From Nageia nagi (Eukaryota > Pinophyta): a stretch of DNA of 64,000 nucleotides. Shown in pieces: positions 1 to 13,600 of the stretch. The position numbers and the translations under genes are program-made. The notes under the pieces are model-generated. The model saw only the letters and a list, made by a program, of their open reading frames with translations. It was not told the DNA's origin and did no database searches. The DNA lies in contig JBITNC010000001.1 of assembly GCA_050084985.1 (NCBI GenBank), forward strand, positions 183,892,001 through 183,956,000, read 5' to 3'. Position 1 is the stretch's first letter; every line of letters begins with the position of its first letter.

Positions 1-648
1 TTACAATATTGGAAGGGTTTTCTATCCACCTCTATATTATACACGCTTCCTTCATGCTCAAATTTCAAACATGTATGTAGTGTGGAAGTAACAACTCTCA
101 TGGCATGGATCTAAGGCCTTTCAAGTAATAAATTGTATGGCAACTTTCCATCTATTACTTGAATTTGAGTAACAATAGTTTTAGGCCCAAGTTATAACAA
201 TAGATTTACTACTCCCTTCGCAAATTTTGAAATGTTATCAAAATCTTTTATTTACATGGTTGTTTCTTCAAGTGGAGTATCTTAATTCCTTTTGATTCTA
301 GATCTTTCAAAAAAATTAGAGAAAAAATATTTACAGTAGATCCAATATCAACTAATGTTCTTTTGATTCAACCTAATTTTTGTAATCTTGATATAAAGGA
401 TCAAACTTTCATATATTACTTTTTGGCTTGGCAATTCATTATTTTCATATCTAAGCACATAGTTTTGCAACCTCATAAAACATAGAAGCAATGTGTTCAT
501 TTTTAAATGTCTCAAACAAGATATTTATATGTGGTTTTGAGATTTGAATTAACTTGTAGAGACTTACCTTAGCTTGTGTGTTTTTAAATTGCTCAAGCAT
601 ATTGTAGACTCTTGGATCTGGTGGGAGATCTACATATTGTAAGCTCAT
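1..648 (-). pseudogene. Ty3-gypsy gag-pol fragment, protease region
   Basis: Minus-strand translation from 648 downward gives a stretch (start MSLQYVDLPPDPRVYNMLEQ) like the gag-protease linker of plant Ty3-gypsy elements, then after stops and shifts a decayed retropepsin-like part: a piece reading YGSTVNIF, where an intact protease would have D-x-G-S, and near the window edge CLKFEHEGSVYNIEVDRKP, the usual end of the plant gypsy protease domain. The active-site Asp is not seen and several stops interrupt it, so it is dead. It continues beyond position 1. The gag remnant of the same strand at 3400-4420 is probably the same element, separated by the LINE at 690-3120. The family call rests on recognition of motif order, not on a database search. 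Confidence 0.55.
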
Positions 649-689
649 TAGTTACCAAGAACTAATTGTTTTCTTATATTCATAATAGA

Positions 690-3120
690 TCATGAACCTA
701 ACAATGACTATCAACCTATCTTTTTTACACTTAATGTAGATTTTTTACATACAAATAAATCTAAGTGCAATAAGATCAAAGCTACAAAGATTTTCTTCAA
801 TCATAATGAATGTGATGCCTTCCAAAAAGGATCTATAAGAGGCTTTTAACTCATCCTCTAAAAAACTACCTTAAATAACTAATTTGTATAATAATTTCAC
901 TTCAAAATTATTTACTTGCATTAACAAACAATCTTGTCAAAAATTTATCACATATAATAATAGAAAAATAAACAAACGGTATGATATGGAATGCAAAATT
1001 ACTAGAAAAAATATTAAAATTACTCTAAATGATATAAATAAACAACATAAAAATAAAGAAGATAAAATCTTAGTTAAATATAAAAAATGATTATTTCTAA
1101 ATCAATAACAAGAAAAACTTCTAAATGTGTAAACATAATCAAAATAGTTTTGGAAAATAATTTTACCTAGAAAAATGATAATTGAACCTCAAATTGACTT
1201 AAATAGTTGTAATAATTATCTCAAAAAATTGTATATCTCCCCTCTAAATTTAGAATAATCTTTTCAAGAGTTAGCACCTCTTTTCAAAAAAAATGATGTT
1301 TTCTCTTTAAACGATATTAACGATGGAATTAAAAAATTATCAAATGGTAAGGCCAAAGACATAGAAGGATCTCAAGTAGAATTTTTGAAGATTGGTAGTT
1401 ATATCCTCACTCCCATATACAAACCTTTCTCAACACTTCTCTTAAAGAAGGATTCCCTAAGCAATAAATAGTTATCTCAATCGTTCCTATTACAAAACTG
1501 GAGAGAAAAGTAACTTGTTAATTTATAGAACTATTATGATAAGCCCTCTACTTGCCAAACTGTATGGTAGTATTATAGAAAATTAAATTAGTATTTGGCT
1601 TGACGACAATAATTTAAGAGCTAAAAGGAAAGCTATTTTTAAAAGCAAGCATTCAATAATTGATCACAACATCACATTTCAATTATTCTTGAAAGTTGTT
1701 GAAATGATAGAAAAGATTTATTTGCTTACTTTGCAGATTTTAAAAAAGCTTTTGATATTGTCTCTAGGGATAAATTTTTAAAGTGTATGGCTAATTTAGA
1801 TTTACCTCTTGAATTAAGATTAGTTGTTTGTAAACTATATGAATAAATTATTGCCAAACTTAAAACTAATCAAGGTTGGTATGAGGAAATTATTTGCAAC
1901 ATTGGAGTTAAACAAGGTTGCCCACTCTCCCCAACTCTTTTTGGTATTTATATAGATCAACAAGAAAAACAAATTGAAGAAGTTAGATGTATAAGCACCA
2001 ACTTTAGTAACCTTGGTATTATTCTTCTCCTTTTGCTAGATAGTAATCTTGTTAGCTAGACATTATAATAATCTTGTTAAAAAATTAAATATCCTTCAAA
2101 CATTTAGCAATGTATCCAAATTAACAATTAATGTAGATAAAACCAAAACTATGATCATTGAATCTAAAAGGTAGCTCATCCAACAATACCATTTAATAAT
2201 CAAACCTTAGAGATAGTTCACTCTTATAAATATTTAGGTATTAAAAGAAATCATAAACTAAATTGGAACTTAAGTGTTGAAAAAAGAATCTCAATTAGGT
2301 GGAAAGGCTTCAATGGTGTTGAAAATAAGTGAAGATGTAGGACTTTGGAATTGGGATAAAAAGAAAACTCTTTTCTCCTGCCTTACAACTCCAATATTAC
2401 TTTATGGGTATGAGATCCGGGGTGGAAGTATTTCAAAACAAAGTTGGAATAAAATTGAGCAAATTCAAAAATAATTTATCTTTTATAACTTCAGAATTAA
2501 GACTAACATACCTTATCCTATACTTATCATGGAAGCTAGGTTACTCCCTATAGAAAGTGAAGCCTTAAAATGATATACATTTTACTGGTATAAACTTTCA
2601 AAACTAAATCACCTTAAATTACCTAAAGTCGTCCAACAAACTTTCCCAACTCATCAATGTCTTAAAAGATGTTGACTAGGCTTACATAGCAACATAACCC
2701 CTTCTGATAATAACAAATTAGAAGTGAAAATTGCAAATAAAGTAATTCAACTTTTTTGGAATGATGATAACATCAAGGATAAAAGAAAACTCTTACTATA
2801 AAAATATCACTAATTCAAAACTTGAACATCCTTCATATCTGTATAAGATTATTAATTTCAAAAAGAAACTTCTGATTGCAAAATGAAGAACTAACTCACA
2901 TGAACTTCATAGTGAAACCAATAGATGGAAAATAGGAAAAACACCTTGAGATAGAATATGTAAATTTTGCAACCTAAATGCCATAGAAGATGAGACTCAT
3001 TTTTTTTCTTTTGCACTCTATGAAGACATAAAGAAACCTACAAAGGTATTTGTGATTACAACTTAATTCATGATTTATTAAACCAAGACAATCAAAAAAT
3101 ACTTGGTGATTTAAAATGAT
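690..3120 (+). mobile_element. LINE (non-LTR retrotransposon) remnant, RT and C-terminal region
   Basis: The plus strand carries a decayed LINE reverse transcriptase. From 1290 the linker and RT start read LNDINDGIKKLSNGKAKDIEG; near 1735 there is YFADFKKAFDIVSRD (RT block with the first catalytic Asp region); near 1910 VKQGCPLSPTLFGIYID; and at 2274-2474 the post-RT segment with TPILLYGYEI. Near 2950 a C-x2-C motif (RICKFCNLNAIEDETHFF) matches the C-terminal zinc-knuckle part of plant LINEs. The expected F-x-DD box near 2030 is destroyed by stops. Several frames are needed, so it is inactive. The endonuclease domain is absent, indicating 5' truncation; the 5' border (about 690) and 3' border (about 3120) are estimates. 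It sits inside the minus-strand gypsy remnant. Confidence 0.75.
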
Positions 3121-3399
3121 AGTAAAAGACTTACAAAGTTTGATAGGTCCTACAAACCTTCAGGTTTAAAACGACAGTAAAAGACATACCATATCATACC
3201 ATACCTTTTATTGTGTAATAGGTTTGTGACTACCTTTGGATGCCCTCTTTTGATGTTTGTAGACTTCCTCATAAAAGGATGGTTGCTTCTAAATGTTTGC
3301 ATCAATTTGTAGAGCAGCCCCTTCTTTGACAATTACCTCAATAGTAGTCTTGATTTTCCCCTTCTATAATACTATCATCTTCCACTCTTTTGTCTAAAG

Positions 3400-4420
3400 G
3401 TTTCAACAATTTCTTTTTTATGAGCTCTATGAGAATGAACCTATGTTGTACTGGAAAAGTGAACTTTTCCTTCCTCTGTGTGATAGATCTAGTAAGTGTG
3501 GGGGTTGAAGTTTCAACTACATTGACTAATTTTTTTTTCTTTTTTTGACATATGGTTTCTTTCCTTTATATTTGAACTAGAGCTAGATCCATATTTTAAT
3601 ACTCTCATTTGAATCAAGACTTTTTCTTTTCTAGCAATTTCTTAGTCATTGTGCCAAACCCTTGTTCTACCTAATCTATAGCATGTACTTTTAATAATGG
3701 CAAAATAGTATCCGCAAAAATATTATTAACCTCATCTTCATCTAGCTTACATTTTGGTTGATTGATATACCTTTTTGAAATGTGGAGTGAATTTATCCAA
3801 TTGCTCATTAAATCCTTAATGCAATGCACACAAATCTACCACTTTCACCATGCTCTTTGTATTATGCTTTTATTAATCCATAAAAACTTTGACAACATCA
3901 TTGAATGATGAGATGGATATGTTGGGAAGTTTTTAGAACCATTCGTTTGCATCTTCTTTGAGGTTTCGAGAAAAGAAATTAACCATAAGCTTCTCTTCAC
4001 TTCCTAACTTTAGCAAGCATTCTTCTCTAAAATTGATAAAATGTTGTCTTAGATCTCTATTTCCATTGAAGACATCAAACCCTTCTCCTTTTTGCCTCTC
4101 ATCACTTTTTGATTTCAGATCTTCCCATCCTTGGTGAGAGATGCAATATTTTGATTATTGTTTTCTTGACTTACTTGACTGTTTTGAGTATTTTGGTTGT
4201 TATGCCTCCGAGGACACAACAAATTCATCAAATCAAGGTTTTCCACCAATTGTTGCATTGTGCTTCAACATCCATATTTTCAACCATTTCGAAATCGCAC
4301 GAGAAATCAAAATCATCTACATTTTTGCTTTCCTCTCAAATATGAGCCAAATTCTACCTATAAACCCTATGGTTTATGATAAAAGTCAAGTTCACCAAAA
4401 ATACAAATAATTTAAAATGA
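3400..4420 (-). pseudogene. Ty3-gypsy gag remnant
   Basis: Read on the minus strand, 4080 to 3900 gives FDVFNGNRDLRQHFINFREE, then CLLKLGSEEKLMVNFFSRNL and DANEWF, which is the core of the plant gypsy capsid domain (retrotransposon gag family: a tryptophan-rich helix bundle that forms the intracellular particle). The stretch before it (4400-4090) resembles the acidic N-terminal leader of such gags; the stretch after it (3900-3400) is more broken and ends in Lys-rich sequence. Stops and shifts are frequent, so this is a pseudogene. Order on the minus strand is gag (here), then protease at 648-1, with the LINE between. Confidence 0.6.
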
Positions 4421-6290
4421 ATTAACTTAATAATTCATCTTATTATCGACAAACTCAAATATAACACTAGATGGGATGATATTATTCACAAATCCATAAA
4501 TTAGGCTACATCTCGAACGAATAAACCTCTAATCTGACACTTCAAGCTCCACAACGAATTGATCTTCAAATCTAACCACCTAAGTATGTCAAATAAATAG
4601 CATGCACAATTATGGAAAGCAATATCTTTAACGTTTCTAATCTTAAAGAATATGACAATGAAATGAGAATGATTAAATCATATGCAAGAAAATAAACAAA
4701 TCATTGGATAGGTGTCATTGAGAGGATATTATTTATGTAATGATATGGTAATGCAATCTCAATGTTGACCTATCCAAATTGAATGTAAATTTGATCGTCC
4801 ATGAATCTAATAGGAAACGTCATACCTTGCTCCTCCTTTTATTTAGTGCTTGACACATTTTTCTTGATATTTGAATTATTTTATTCTAGATACCATAAAT
4901 ATGATATTATGATAAATAGAAAATCACTTTTAGGTGTCTACAAAACGAAACATGATTCAAATTATTTTTGGATAACTTTGAATTTCAAAAAAAATATAAT
5001 AACTTGGTTACATACTTTTAGAATGTAATACGCACAAATGATTATGTACATATATGTACAAGGATTGATAAAAGTAAAATTCAAAGATGCACAAAGAAGC
5101 CAAAATGTGGTTAATTTTAAGATCATGTTATCTTTTATAATAGAAAATTCAAAGCTTTATTTTATTCTTACACTCAAAAGAGGTGCACTAATAATTGAAT
5201 ATGTTTTATGAACTCATGTATCTTTTAATAATAGGTAACTTGAAAGATAGATGCATCTCAAACTATTCTCTATTTGAATCAAGAACGTTCACAAAATCTT
5301 CGGCAAGAGTCATCAATCAAGTCCAATATACTCTGAGTTGCCTCTCATTTTACCAAAAATTTCAAGACTAAGTTGAAAAGCTCAAATTAGGGATTTCCAA
5401 ATAGGAAGAATTTTCTTTACATTTGACAGGTAAGAATTGATTCTTTTAATTGAATAAATAACTTTTTTTTTTGTATTGGAAATAAAATGAGTTTTGAAAG
5501 GCTCTTTGAACCTTTTTACAAGGAAAATAGGAAATACTATTACAAAAAATATATCAAAACACAATAGGTGCTACTATGCATGAATTAGACTTTAAAGGGA
5601 CCTTATCCCCCAAAACCAAAAAGGAAAATAAACATAGAATGAAAGATTCAAAAGCACTATTGCCGCCCAAAAGAAAGAGTCTTGTGCCCACAAAATAGCA
5701 ATTAAAAAAAGGCTTATAAATTCAAGCAAATTTCTCACCCTCGTGTAGTCGAAGAGCCTGTTGTATGGGCCTTAACCCCAAGAATCTTCATCCCATTGTA
5801 AGTCTCCTAGAGTCATCTAGAATTGGGAGGAGAGGCCTCCCTTAAATATTTGTCTTCCTCCGACCATAGGTCTCTTGAGCATAAAGCTACACTTGAAACA
5901 AGGGGTTGGATATTCAAACTTTGTATCCCCTCTTGGTTGTGGATTCCTCCACCTAGAAATCATCTAGAAATTTTAAACAAAGGCTTGAATATTTAATTAG
6001 ATTCTTCTTCCAACCTTACACAATCAAAGGGAAAGTCGAAAGAGATGAAGTTTTAAACAACAAAACTCGTTGCTTCATGGTTCCTTAGCCGCAAGAAAGA
6101 ACATAACTTTGAAGCCCAACATCTTGCAAGCATGCCCCTCCAACACCCTATGTTGAGTTTTATATGTGTTCTCTTTCACGCTAAAAAAACCTAAACTCCA
6201 AAATGGCCATCAATCACCCTACAAATTCAATCTATCATTGTTAACCACTTGCACAAACAAGTGTGTTCGGGCCAAAATCTCACAACATCA
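4421..6290. other. Gene-free stretch upstream of the gypsy gag
   Basis: No conserved frame, LTR end or RNA gene was recognised. By position (5' of a minus-strand gag) it could hold the leader and 5' LTR of the gypsy element, but no primer-binding site was identified. The short open frames have no family resemblance that I can see. Confidence 0.4.
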
Positions 6291-6297
6291 TGTCACC

Positions 6298-6471
6298 ATC
6301 GATGTTGCTCTCCACAAGTACCATCAAGTAGAGAATGGTGCTCATCGGACCTTTTGAACAACATGGACAAGCAGCCTTGCCAGCCCAATCGATGTCGCTC
6401 TCCACAAGTACCATCAAGGAGAGAATGGTGCTCATCAGACCTTTTGAACAACATGGGAAAGCAGCCTTGCC
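6298..6471. repeat. Two-copy tandem repeat, 90-bp period
   Basis: Positions 6298-6381 and 6388-6471 match at almost every base, offset by exactly 90 bp (GTTGCTCTCCACAAGTACC against GTCGCTCTCCACAAGTACC, both ending in GCAGCCTTGCC). The period is a multiple of three, so open frames run through both copies on both strands; that explains the 108- and 134-codon frames here, which are not evidence of a gene. A poly-C/poly-A tract follows directly. Confidence 0.9.
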
Positions 6472-6501
6472 CGCACCCCCCCACCCCCCCAAAAAAAAAA
6501 A
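6472..6501. repeat. Poly-C then poly-A homopolymer tract
   Basis: A C-rich run (about 6475-6490, broken by single A bases) passes directly into eleven A residues (6491-6501). It follows the 90-bp tandem repeat. Such tracts are prone to length errors in assembly. Confidence 0.9.
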
Positions 6502-7456
6502 GATTTGAAATGATTCTAGAGCTCCTCCATTACACGAGACCTCTGAACTCCACTCCTCCTTTGCTTCCTTTTTGAGGGATTCCATCGCCTCCTTCCCTTC
6601 TCTGCAACCGATGGGAGGGATCAAAAGACATGCAGCTGAAGCCAACAATCCAAGATCTGCCCTCCATAGGCGTATCTGCCTCATGCTCTGAGTGAATCGT
6701 TAGGGAAACCATGACTGTCTATGCTTGAAGAAGGGTCCCTGTAGCCTTCCAGACAATTGCAAACCAAGGAAAACTTGCAACCAACCCCTCCGCAAGCGAC
6801 CATTGAACAAATGACTATTGCATCCAAGAGAAATTCCTAATTACTTGGCTGGCATTGAGCAAAGGGGAACAGAGGGAACTATGCACCTGCAGATACCAGC
6901 TGAAAAACACCTACCACCAATGCTGAAGAGACCGTAAAGTGTGAAGAGATTTCCACAAAATCAACGAAAGACCCTTCAGTTCAAAATGACTGAAAAAATG
7001 AAGATCTAGCCTGCCTATTCAGAGATTCAAGCAAGCATGTTTTATCTTTTGACACATGAAAAAGTTGAAAATCATCATACTTAAGTATCCAGAATCTCTA
7101 TTCACGAAATGAGATTTAATAATACAACTATGGAATAAGTCTCAATCACATCATAATCCTTAGCTGGGTTTGATCTATTATTTTGATAAACATTTTTGTA
7201 TACATGAAGAGAGGATTAGATTGCCAACAAGCTGAGAAACTAGGAAAGTCTTGAAGGAGAACCAGAAAGCACAAAAAATCAAGTATCTGGATAACGAATT
7301 TGAAGATTTACAAAGCTCTCTAGTAAAAGAACATGGAAAAAGCAAGGCAATCCCAATTAACTTACAACACTGCATGGCCATCCTCTTTGATGAGCTACCC
7401 ATTGATACAGATATCTAATGGAAGAAAACATCCACAATGCAACCAAGACATATCGG
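6502..7456. other. Intergenic stretch beyond the GT29 gene 3' end
   Basis: Low-complexity-poor unique-looking DNA downstream of the minus-strand gene. No conserved frame or element end recognised; the 74-codon minus-strand frame at 7178-7402 has no resemblance I can name. Confidence 0.4.
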
Positions 7457-7462
7457 TTTATT
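7457..7462 (-). promoter_or_regulatory. Candidate polyadenylation signal AATAAA
   Basis: The plus strand reads TTTATT, i.e. AATAAA on the minus strand, about 208 bp after the stop codon of the GT29 gene at 7670. The distance suits a plant 3' UTR. Plant signals are loose, so other sites nearby could serve. Confidence 0.4.
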
Positions 7463-7669
7463 GAAAATTATTTCACGATAAATAATGAATATGGTGCAAC
7501 ATAAATTCTAGCAGTAGTCCTAACATTAACAAAACCGGATAGAACTCCATTTCTAGGTTGATAATCACAGGTGTAAATATCCAGGTTAATGTTTTACCAA
7601 TAGTGTCTTCAAGATGAATTCTTTAGATCATGTCGTCTCATGCACTAATTTGCTTGCAAAAAATTTAGG

Positions 7670-10600
7670 TTATGTGCTTGGCTTTATGCAAAGTATTTCA
7701 TTTGAAGATCTGTGTTCTAGTGGATACATGGTCACACCTTTCACATAATTTTGATGCTTAACAGCCTTCTTTCTAAGACCTGCAGACTCTTTCAACACAC
7801 CCTTTGGACGATGTTTCCAAATAGTGCAAGATGCCAGAGGGTTTCCTGTTCCTCCAGCAGCTTTCCTGTATTGCAATAAAAGCCACCAGTTACAGGAGGA
7901 ATCAAATAGAATAGAGAGACTCAAGATCAAGTGCTCCTCACTCAACTGTCAAACTTAAAACCTAAACGAGAGGAAAAGCTCTCTTACCCAAGAATCCTTT
8001 CGGAAGTTATTCTTGCAGCATAAAGTATAGCCTTGTCCGGCATATGCTTCACTACACGGTCAGGTTCACGCCTCATTGGAGAATGAATCCTAATAAGCTG
8101 CAATTTACAATCGAGAAATCAATTCTAAAGCACAATTTTATATCAAACTCTTGACCAAAGGACATGCTCTTCAACTCGTAAATGTGTAATCCTAGTTGAT
8201 TTTATATGACCCACCCCCAAGCACTCCATCATCTGATAATAGGCCCTGCCTTGGAGAGGTGTGTGGCCTCCTCTTGATTCGGAAAAATATCTCGTCCTGG
8301 AAACACAAATTTGAGATGGGAAATATCCTCTTAAAAATGACTCCCCTAAAAACATACCAATTACTCTCTAAGTCACTTATGCAAAGTCACAAAGCTGAAA
8401 AATAGTACTACGTAAAAAAATTTCGTCTTTATTAGACTTTACCATTCTGTATAACCAGGGTCCACTGTAAATCCATAAATGTCAACTGAATCACATACAG
8501 AGAGTGCAAATTCAAGTGCCTTAATTCCTGTGCCTTTGGCCGAAGAGCCAAAAGATGTGCCTAACATAAGATACACTGGATTTCGAATTGGAACTTCCTG
8601 CATGCCCAAAACAAAACGGCATTAATATTCAGTAAAGCCAACTTAAGCCACATTCTTAACACATAAACATTGTTTACCTTAGTACAATTCTGAAAGAATA
8701 CATATCATATGAGAGGCAGATTACCTACCCTGATCATTTTACTCATAATATCATGAATGGTAGTTTTGATAATAAGAACCTCCTTTCCCTTATCTACAAC
8801 AAACATGCCAAGTTATATGAATGGACTTATCTTTAATTTGTATATCATGTTTAGACAAGCTCAAGATTGTCAAGAAAACCAAACTATAAGCATTACCATC
8901 CAGAGCTGCAACTTTATCAAGAGCCTTTGCCGATCCCCTGTTGAGGAGTCGGAATGTAACTTTCTGACCCACATATTGTGCATAATTCTGGATTTGCACA
9001 ATATGCATAGATTCAAGATAAAGAAATTAATTGTTTGGATAAGTAAAATATAAAAAGACTGAATGGAGGAAGCTCAAGGATTTTATACCTTTTACCTTTT
9101 CATTAGTCTAATATTTTAAAGAGAAACTAAAATCAGGGCATTGAGATAATCTTTGACGCGCACTGACCTTCATTGGAGCTCCATTCCCTCGTATAACAGC
9201 ATCATAACTGTCAATCTCTTCTCCAAACTTTGTTTTCAAAAGATCACCTGAATTACCAACTACAGCACAACGTCCAAACTGACGTGGTACAAAAGGTGGT
9301 CTATCAGGAAGTACTAACGAAAGCTTCTCCATACAGAGTGTCATGTTTTGACATTTATTACTGCAATATGGTTAAGATATAAAACAGTTACAAGCAACTA
9401 ACATTATAGCTTCAAAATGGCTATCAAAATCCATATTCAATGAAAAAAATACTAAATTGAAATTTCTGACAACAAACACATTTTCTTTTGACATCTTAAA
9501 TTCATTCAAATTTCAATTCTCTATTTGATCTTGTTCCATAAATATTTAGCAAATTCTTTGCACATAGATTTCAAGAGTTCAACAAGAACACTCTTGTCAC
9601 TACCCAAGCATAGTTACCATTATCAGTTTATTGAAGAGAGCTGCTCACTGTCTCAGGCCTCAAAATGGATGCAGATGATTCTATCCAAGTGAACAATAAT
9701 CCTTCCCACAGACCTACTAAATATTTTTCAAAAGAAAAAAATGACATTATAAATGCATTCAAATTTCTATTTCTTCTATATCACCTCTTTGTATCACATC
9801 TCTTATGAAATGAAACCGAAAATCAATGTACTTGGACCTCCCATACAGGACAAAATTCCATGCAATTTGGATTCCGCATTGGTTGTCAAAAAACAATTTA
9901 GTGGCCATCAACTGCTCCTCTCCCAAGTCACATAATATTTCCCTCAACCACAAGGCTTCAGACATTGGTGTTATAGCTACCACATACTATGACTTTGTTG
10001 AAGAAAGCGCTAAAATGGATTCTTTCCTTGAGCTTCAACTGAACAGAACAAAGCCAAGTGAGAAACAATTATCAAAAGTTAATTACTGATCATCCAAACT
10101 ACGTCCCCAGTCATAATCCGTCCATTCAAGAAAATCCAAAATTGGAGGCATAAGAGCACTTAACATCACACTCCAAAATACCTCTCACATACCTCAATAT
10201 CTGCTTCATGCCCGCAATTGAAGCTCAAAAGGATCAACCATAAACTTGCTCACCAAATGTGCGACATTCAATCTTGTAGCAGTCAAGAAGATAAGGCTCC
10301 CAACCATGCTATGAAAGTTAGTTGCATTTACCCTTTCAGCCTCATCATCCTTGGAAGTGTATGGGAAGCCTTACAAGTTTCCATGTAGAATTTATTGAGC
10401 ATATCCTTGGCAAGCTTTTGCTAAACAATAAAAATCCCACTCTCATCCTGGCACACTTCCATTCTCAAGAAATTTAACCATCAAATCCAACTTCCTTCAT
10501 CTCCAACTCTTTCCTTGTTGACACTTTGAATTAATTTTTCATTGTAGGAGACCTCCAAATGTGGATCAAATCATCTATTTACAACACAAGCAAGATTTCA

Positions 10601-13600
10601 TGGCCTGCCCTTTTGATGTGGAGTATCCTTGCTTCAAGAAACAACTATTTATCCTCTCATACCATGCTCTAGGTACTCACTTAAGACCGCACAAGGCCAC
10701 CTTCAACAGGTAAACAAATCCCTCTTTCCCTTTCAGTTCAAATGGACCTCTTCTTTGATGTACCCATTCAAGAAGGCTGGAGTCTAGTTTCACATCCATC
10801 TGATGAATCTTCCATTTTCTCTAGGCTGCTATAGCCAGAACCTTGTGGATAATCTCCATCCCAGCCATAGGTAGAAAGGTCTCGTCAGAATCAATGAACT
10901 CTCTTCATGCGAAAACTCTTGCCACTAGCCTAGCCTTGTGTTTTTCAAAACTTTCATCATGCTTCTGCTTAGTTTTAAACACCCATTTTCTTACCACAAG
11001 CTTTTTATAATATGCGATTCACAAAGTTGCCAAGTATCATTTCTTTCTATGTAGTTGATCTCCTCTTTTATGGACTTCCTCCAAATCTTATTTTAATTTG
11101 CCTCCTAAAATGAAGAAGGCTCCATGTCTTCCATGCCCATCAATGCAACATGGATGGTATGACGTTTTACCATCTCAACATCACCATCTCCATTAATGTT
11201 TAATTTCTCAATTCTATTCATGACTTCACCACCAACTCTTTTCCTCGACTTCTAGTTAGCCTCCTATTGAAATTGGAATCAATAATTTGGTAAGGTGGAC
11301 GATCTTTAATAATGTTCTTACCTCTAGCAATGCTTTTAGACCTATTGATTAAAGCAACATCACTAGTGTCAGTATCATGATCATTTTCACTTTAAGAAAA
11401 GGTGCTACTTGTGCCACTTGAGCATGGTGGTAATAGTGGTTGATTTGGAGGTGGTGTAGAAGGCTGGTCCAAAGCTCCATTTGTCTCTCTAAAACTCACA
11501 AGATTCCTACAACCTTCTTATATATACATTCTCCCTTCATCAAAGATCACATCTCTGGATTCAATGATCTTTTTGGCCTATGGATTGTAAAACTGATATG
11601 CTATGCTTGCTTTTGAATACGCAACAAACACACACACAATACTCTTTTGGCTCAAGCTTTATCCTGAACTTGTTCTCAGCAGTAAGCTCCCTTTGTATAT
11701 GTTACATCAATGTATACTTGTTGAAACTCTTTCTCATGGGTGTAGAAAAGAGATGCTGAGACTTTTCTTTTGTGAACATACATGTACGATTTTCTCAATT
11801 CACCAATTTTTGGCAATCCATGGGCAATTCTTAAAATTCATTGTTTCTTTTGTTTCCTTATAATATTATTAAAGATTTCAAAAAAAAATCCAATTTTACA
11901 TTTCTGCTACTTGTATAAAATAATATTCCTGTCAAATATCCAATTAAAGAGCAATTGAGGAGAATCAAAGACATATTTAGTTTGCTTAAATGTACTTACA
12001 GAAGAATCCCTTTGTTGATCCTCCGCCATGCATATTCCTCCCACCCATGTGGCAATGAATCAATGTACTCCCTTGTGAGAATTGTGCTGCTATTTCGCAC
12101 CTGGACATTTAAACCATAATGAATATCAGTAAGAAATTTTAAAATAGAACTTGTTGCAATGTCACTTCCACAGGGCTTTGGAAATAATGACCCCTTTCAT
12201 AAAATCCTAGTCACAGATCTAAAAGACATTTAAAATTGAAGGCCAGAGCAGCTCACCTGTTCCCATATAGCTAAAGCTTCGCAAAGGTTGAAGTCGAATG
12301 ATAAGAGCTCCAGCTTGCCAGTCTTGGGATCTTTCTGGTAACATTTTGAGATATACAGAATTGTAAATGACCAGGAGCAAAGAGAAGGTGACCATATGGC
12401 TCTGTCCATTAAAGAAAGTGAACACAAATGACCTTTGTCAATTTTAACTACAAGAACAATTTAAGTCTCTACAACAGAATGCCCTTGAAGAGACATCAAA
12501 GACATACCCATTTGGGTACGGTATCACTAGGAAACATTAAAGTCACCCAGCAGTAGTCCTTTTTCAGAGCTTTCAATCCCAATCCATTAGCGCTCTGCAA
12601 CATATCAATGGAATCATGCATATCAAATCAACAGAGTAATCAAGGAAAGCATTATCCAATAAACAAAAAGGGATGAGAAGCATCGCTTTAAAACTCCACA
12701 GAAACTCATCATCAAAACTTTCCACATTTCCTTGGTCATTTCCAAGCATTTTTTGGGCCATCTCCAGAGTTTTAAATAAACAAACTGAACAAAAACTAGT
12801 TCATATTAAAACAAGATTCTAATATGAGGGGGAAATGTGTAGAAGAAATATAACAAATCAAGGAGAAAGAAGCCCAAGAATCTTATTCCTGCACATTCTG
12901 CTCTTCATCGTTTTATCCTATACCAAAGAAGAGTACATAAAAGGGCAAACAAAAGATTCAGAAGTGAAACTTAAAGATATCTACTTGGTTATTTCCTTGG
13001 CTATGAAGGATCATAAACATCCTTCTCATACATCTTTTATTGTAGATATCATGAACAGCTTCTCTAATTCAATTACTAATTATAATGATGTCAACAATTG
13101 AGAACTTACAATATTGACATGGCATGTTCTAGTTTAATAACATTTCATGTTTCAATGTATTTTTGATATTCTCTGTGTTAGATTGGTGATGCTGATGAAG
13201 GAGGGGGGAAGACAAATTTCGAGTCTTCTCTTACCCCTGTTATATGTTTGCATAGTCTCAACCTGATTCTTCATTTCTAAACTGCACGCTTTTCTATTCC
13301 TAATCAGATGACAAAATGCTTAGGTAAGAAAAGGGAATCAATTCTGAGCGGTCTAATAAAACATAAGTTCCTAAAACCAACAGTAACATCTACAGTTGTT
13401 TGGTAGCCTATTTGTCATATATTTTCTTTGTTCTGATGGTTAGGTGGAAAATGTAAGGGGAGAACCAAGGGTCATTCCTAGCTTCCGTAATAGGATAGTA
13501 TCATGGTGGTTCAGCATTAACTAATTTTCTGTGTGGTGCTTGTTTTCCTTTTGTTTTGAGTAACAATTAATAGAAAATAGCCGTTTGTGCAAGTGTTAAG

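Noticed and set aside
6249-6684. Overlapping 108- and 134-codon frames on both strands
   Set aside because: They exist because a 90-bp tandem repeat keeps frames open; they run into poly-C and poly-A and have no family resemblance.
12680-12761. Open minus-strand stretch starting [12 protein letters not shown] just 5' of exon 3, considered as a first exon
   Set aside because: No good donor in the right phase, no membrane anchor, and a complete N-terminus fits at 52614-52990.
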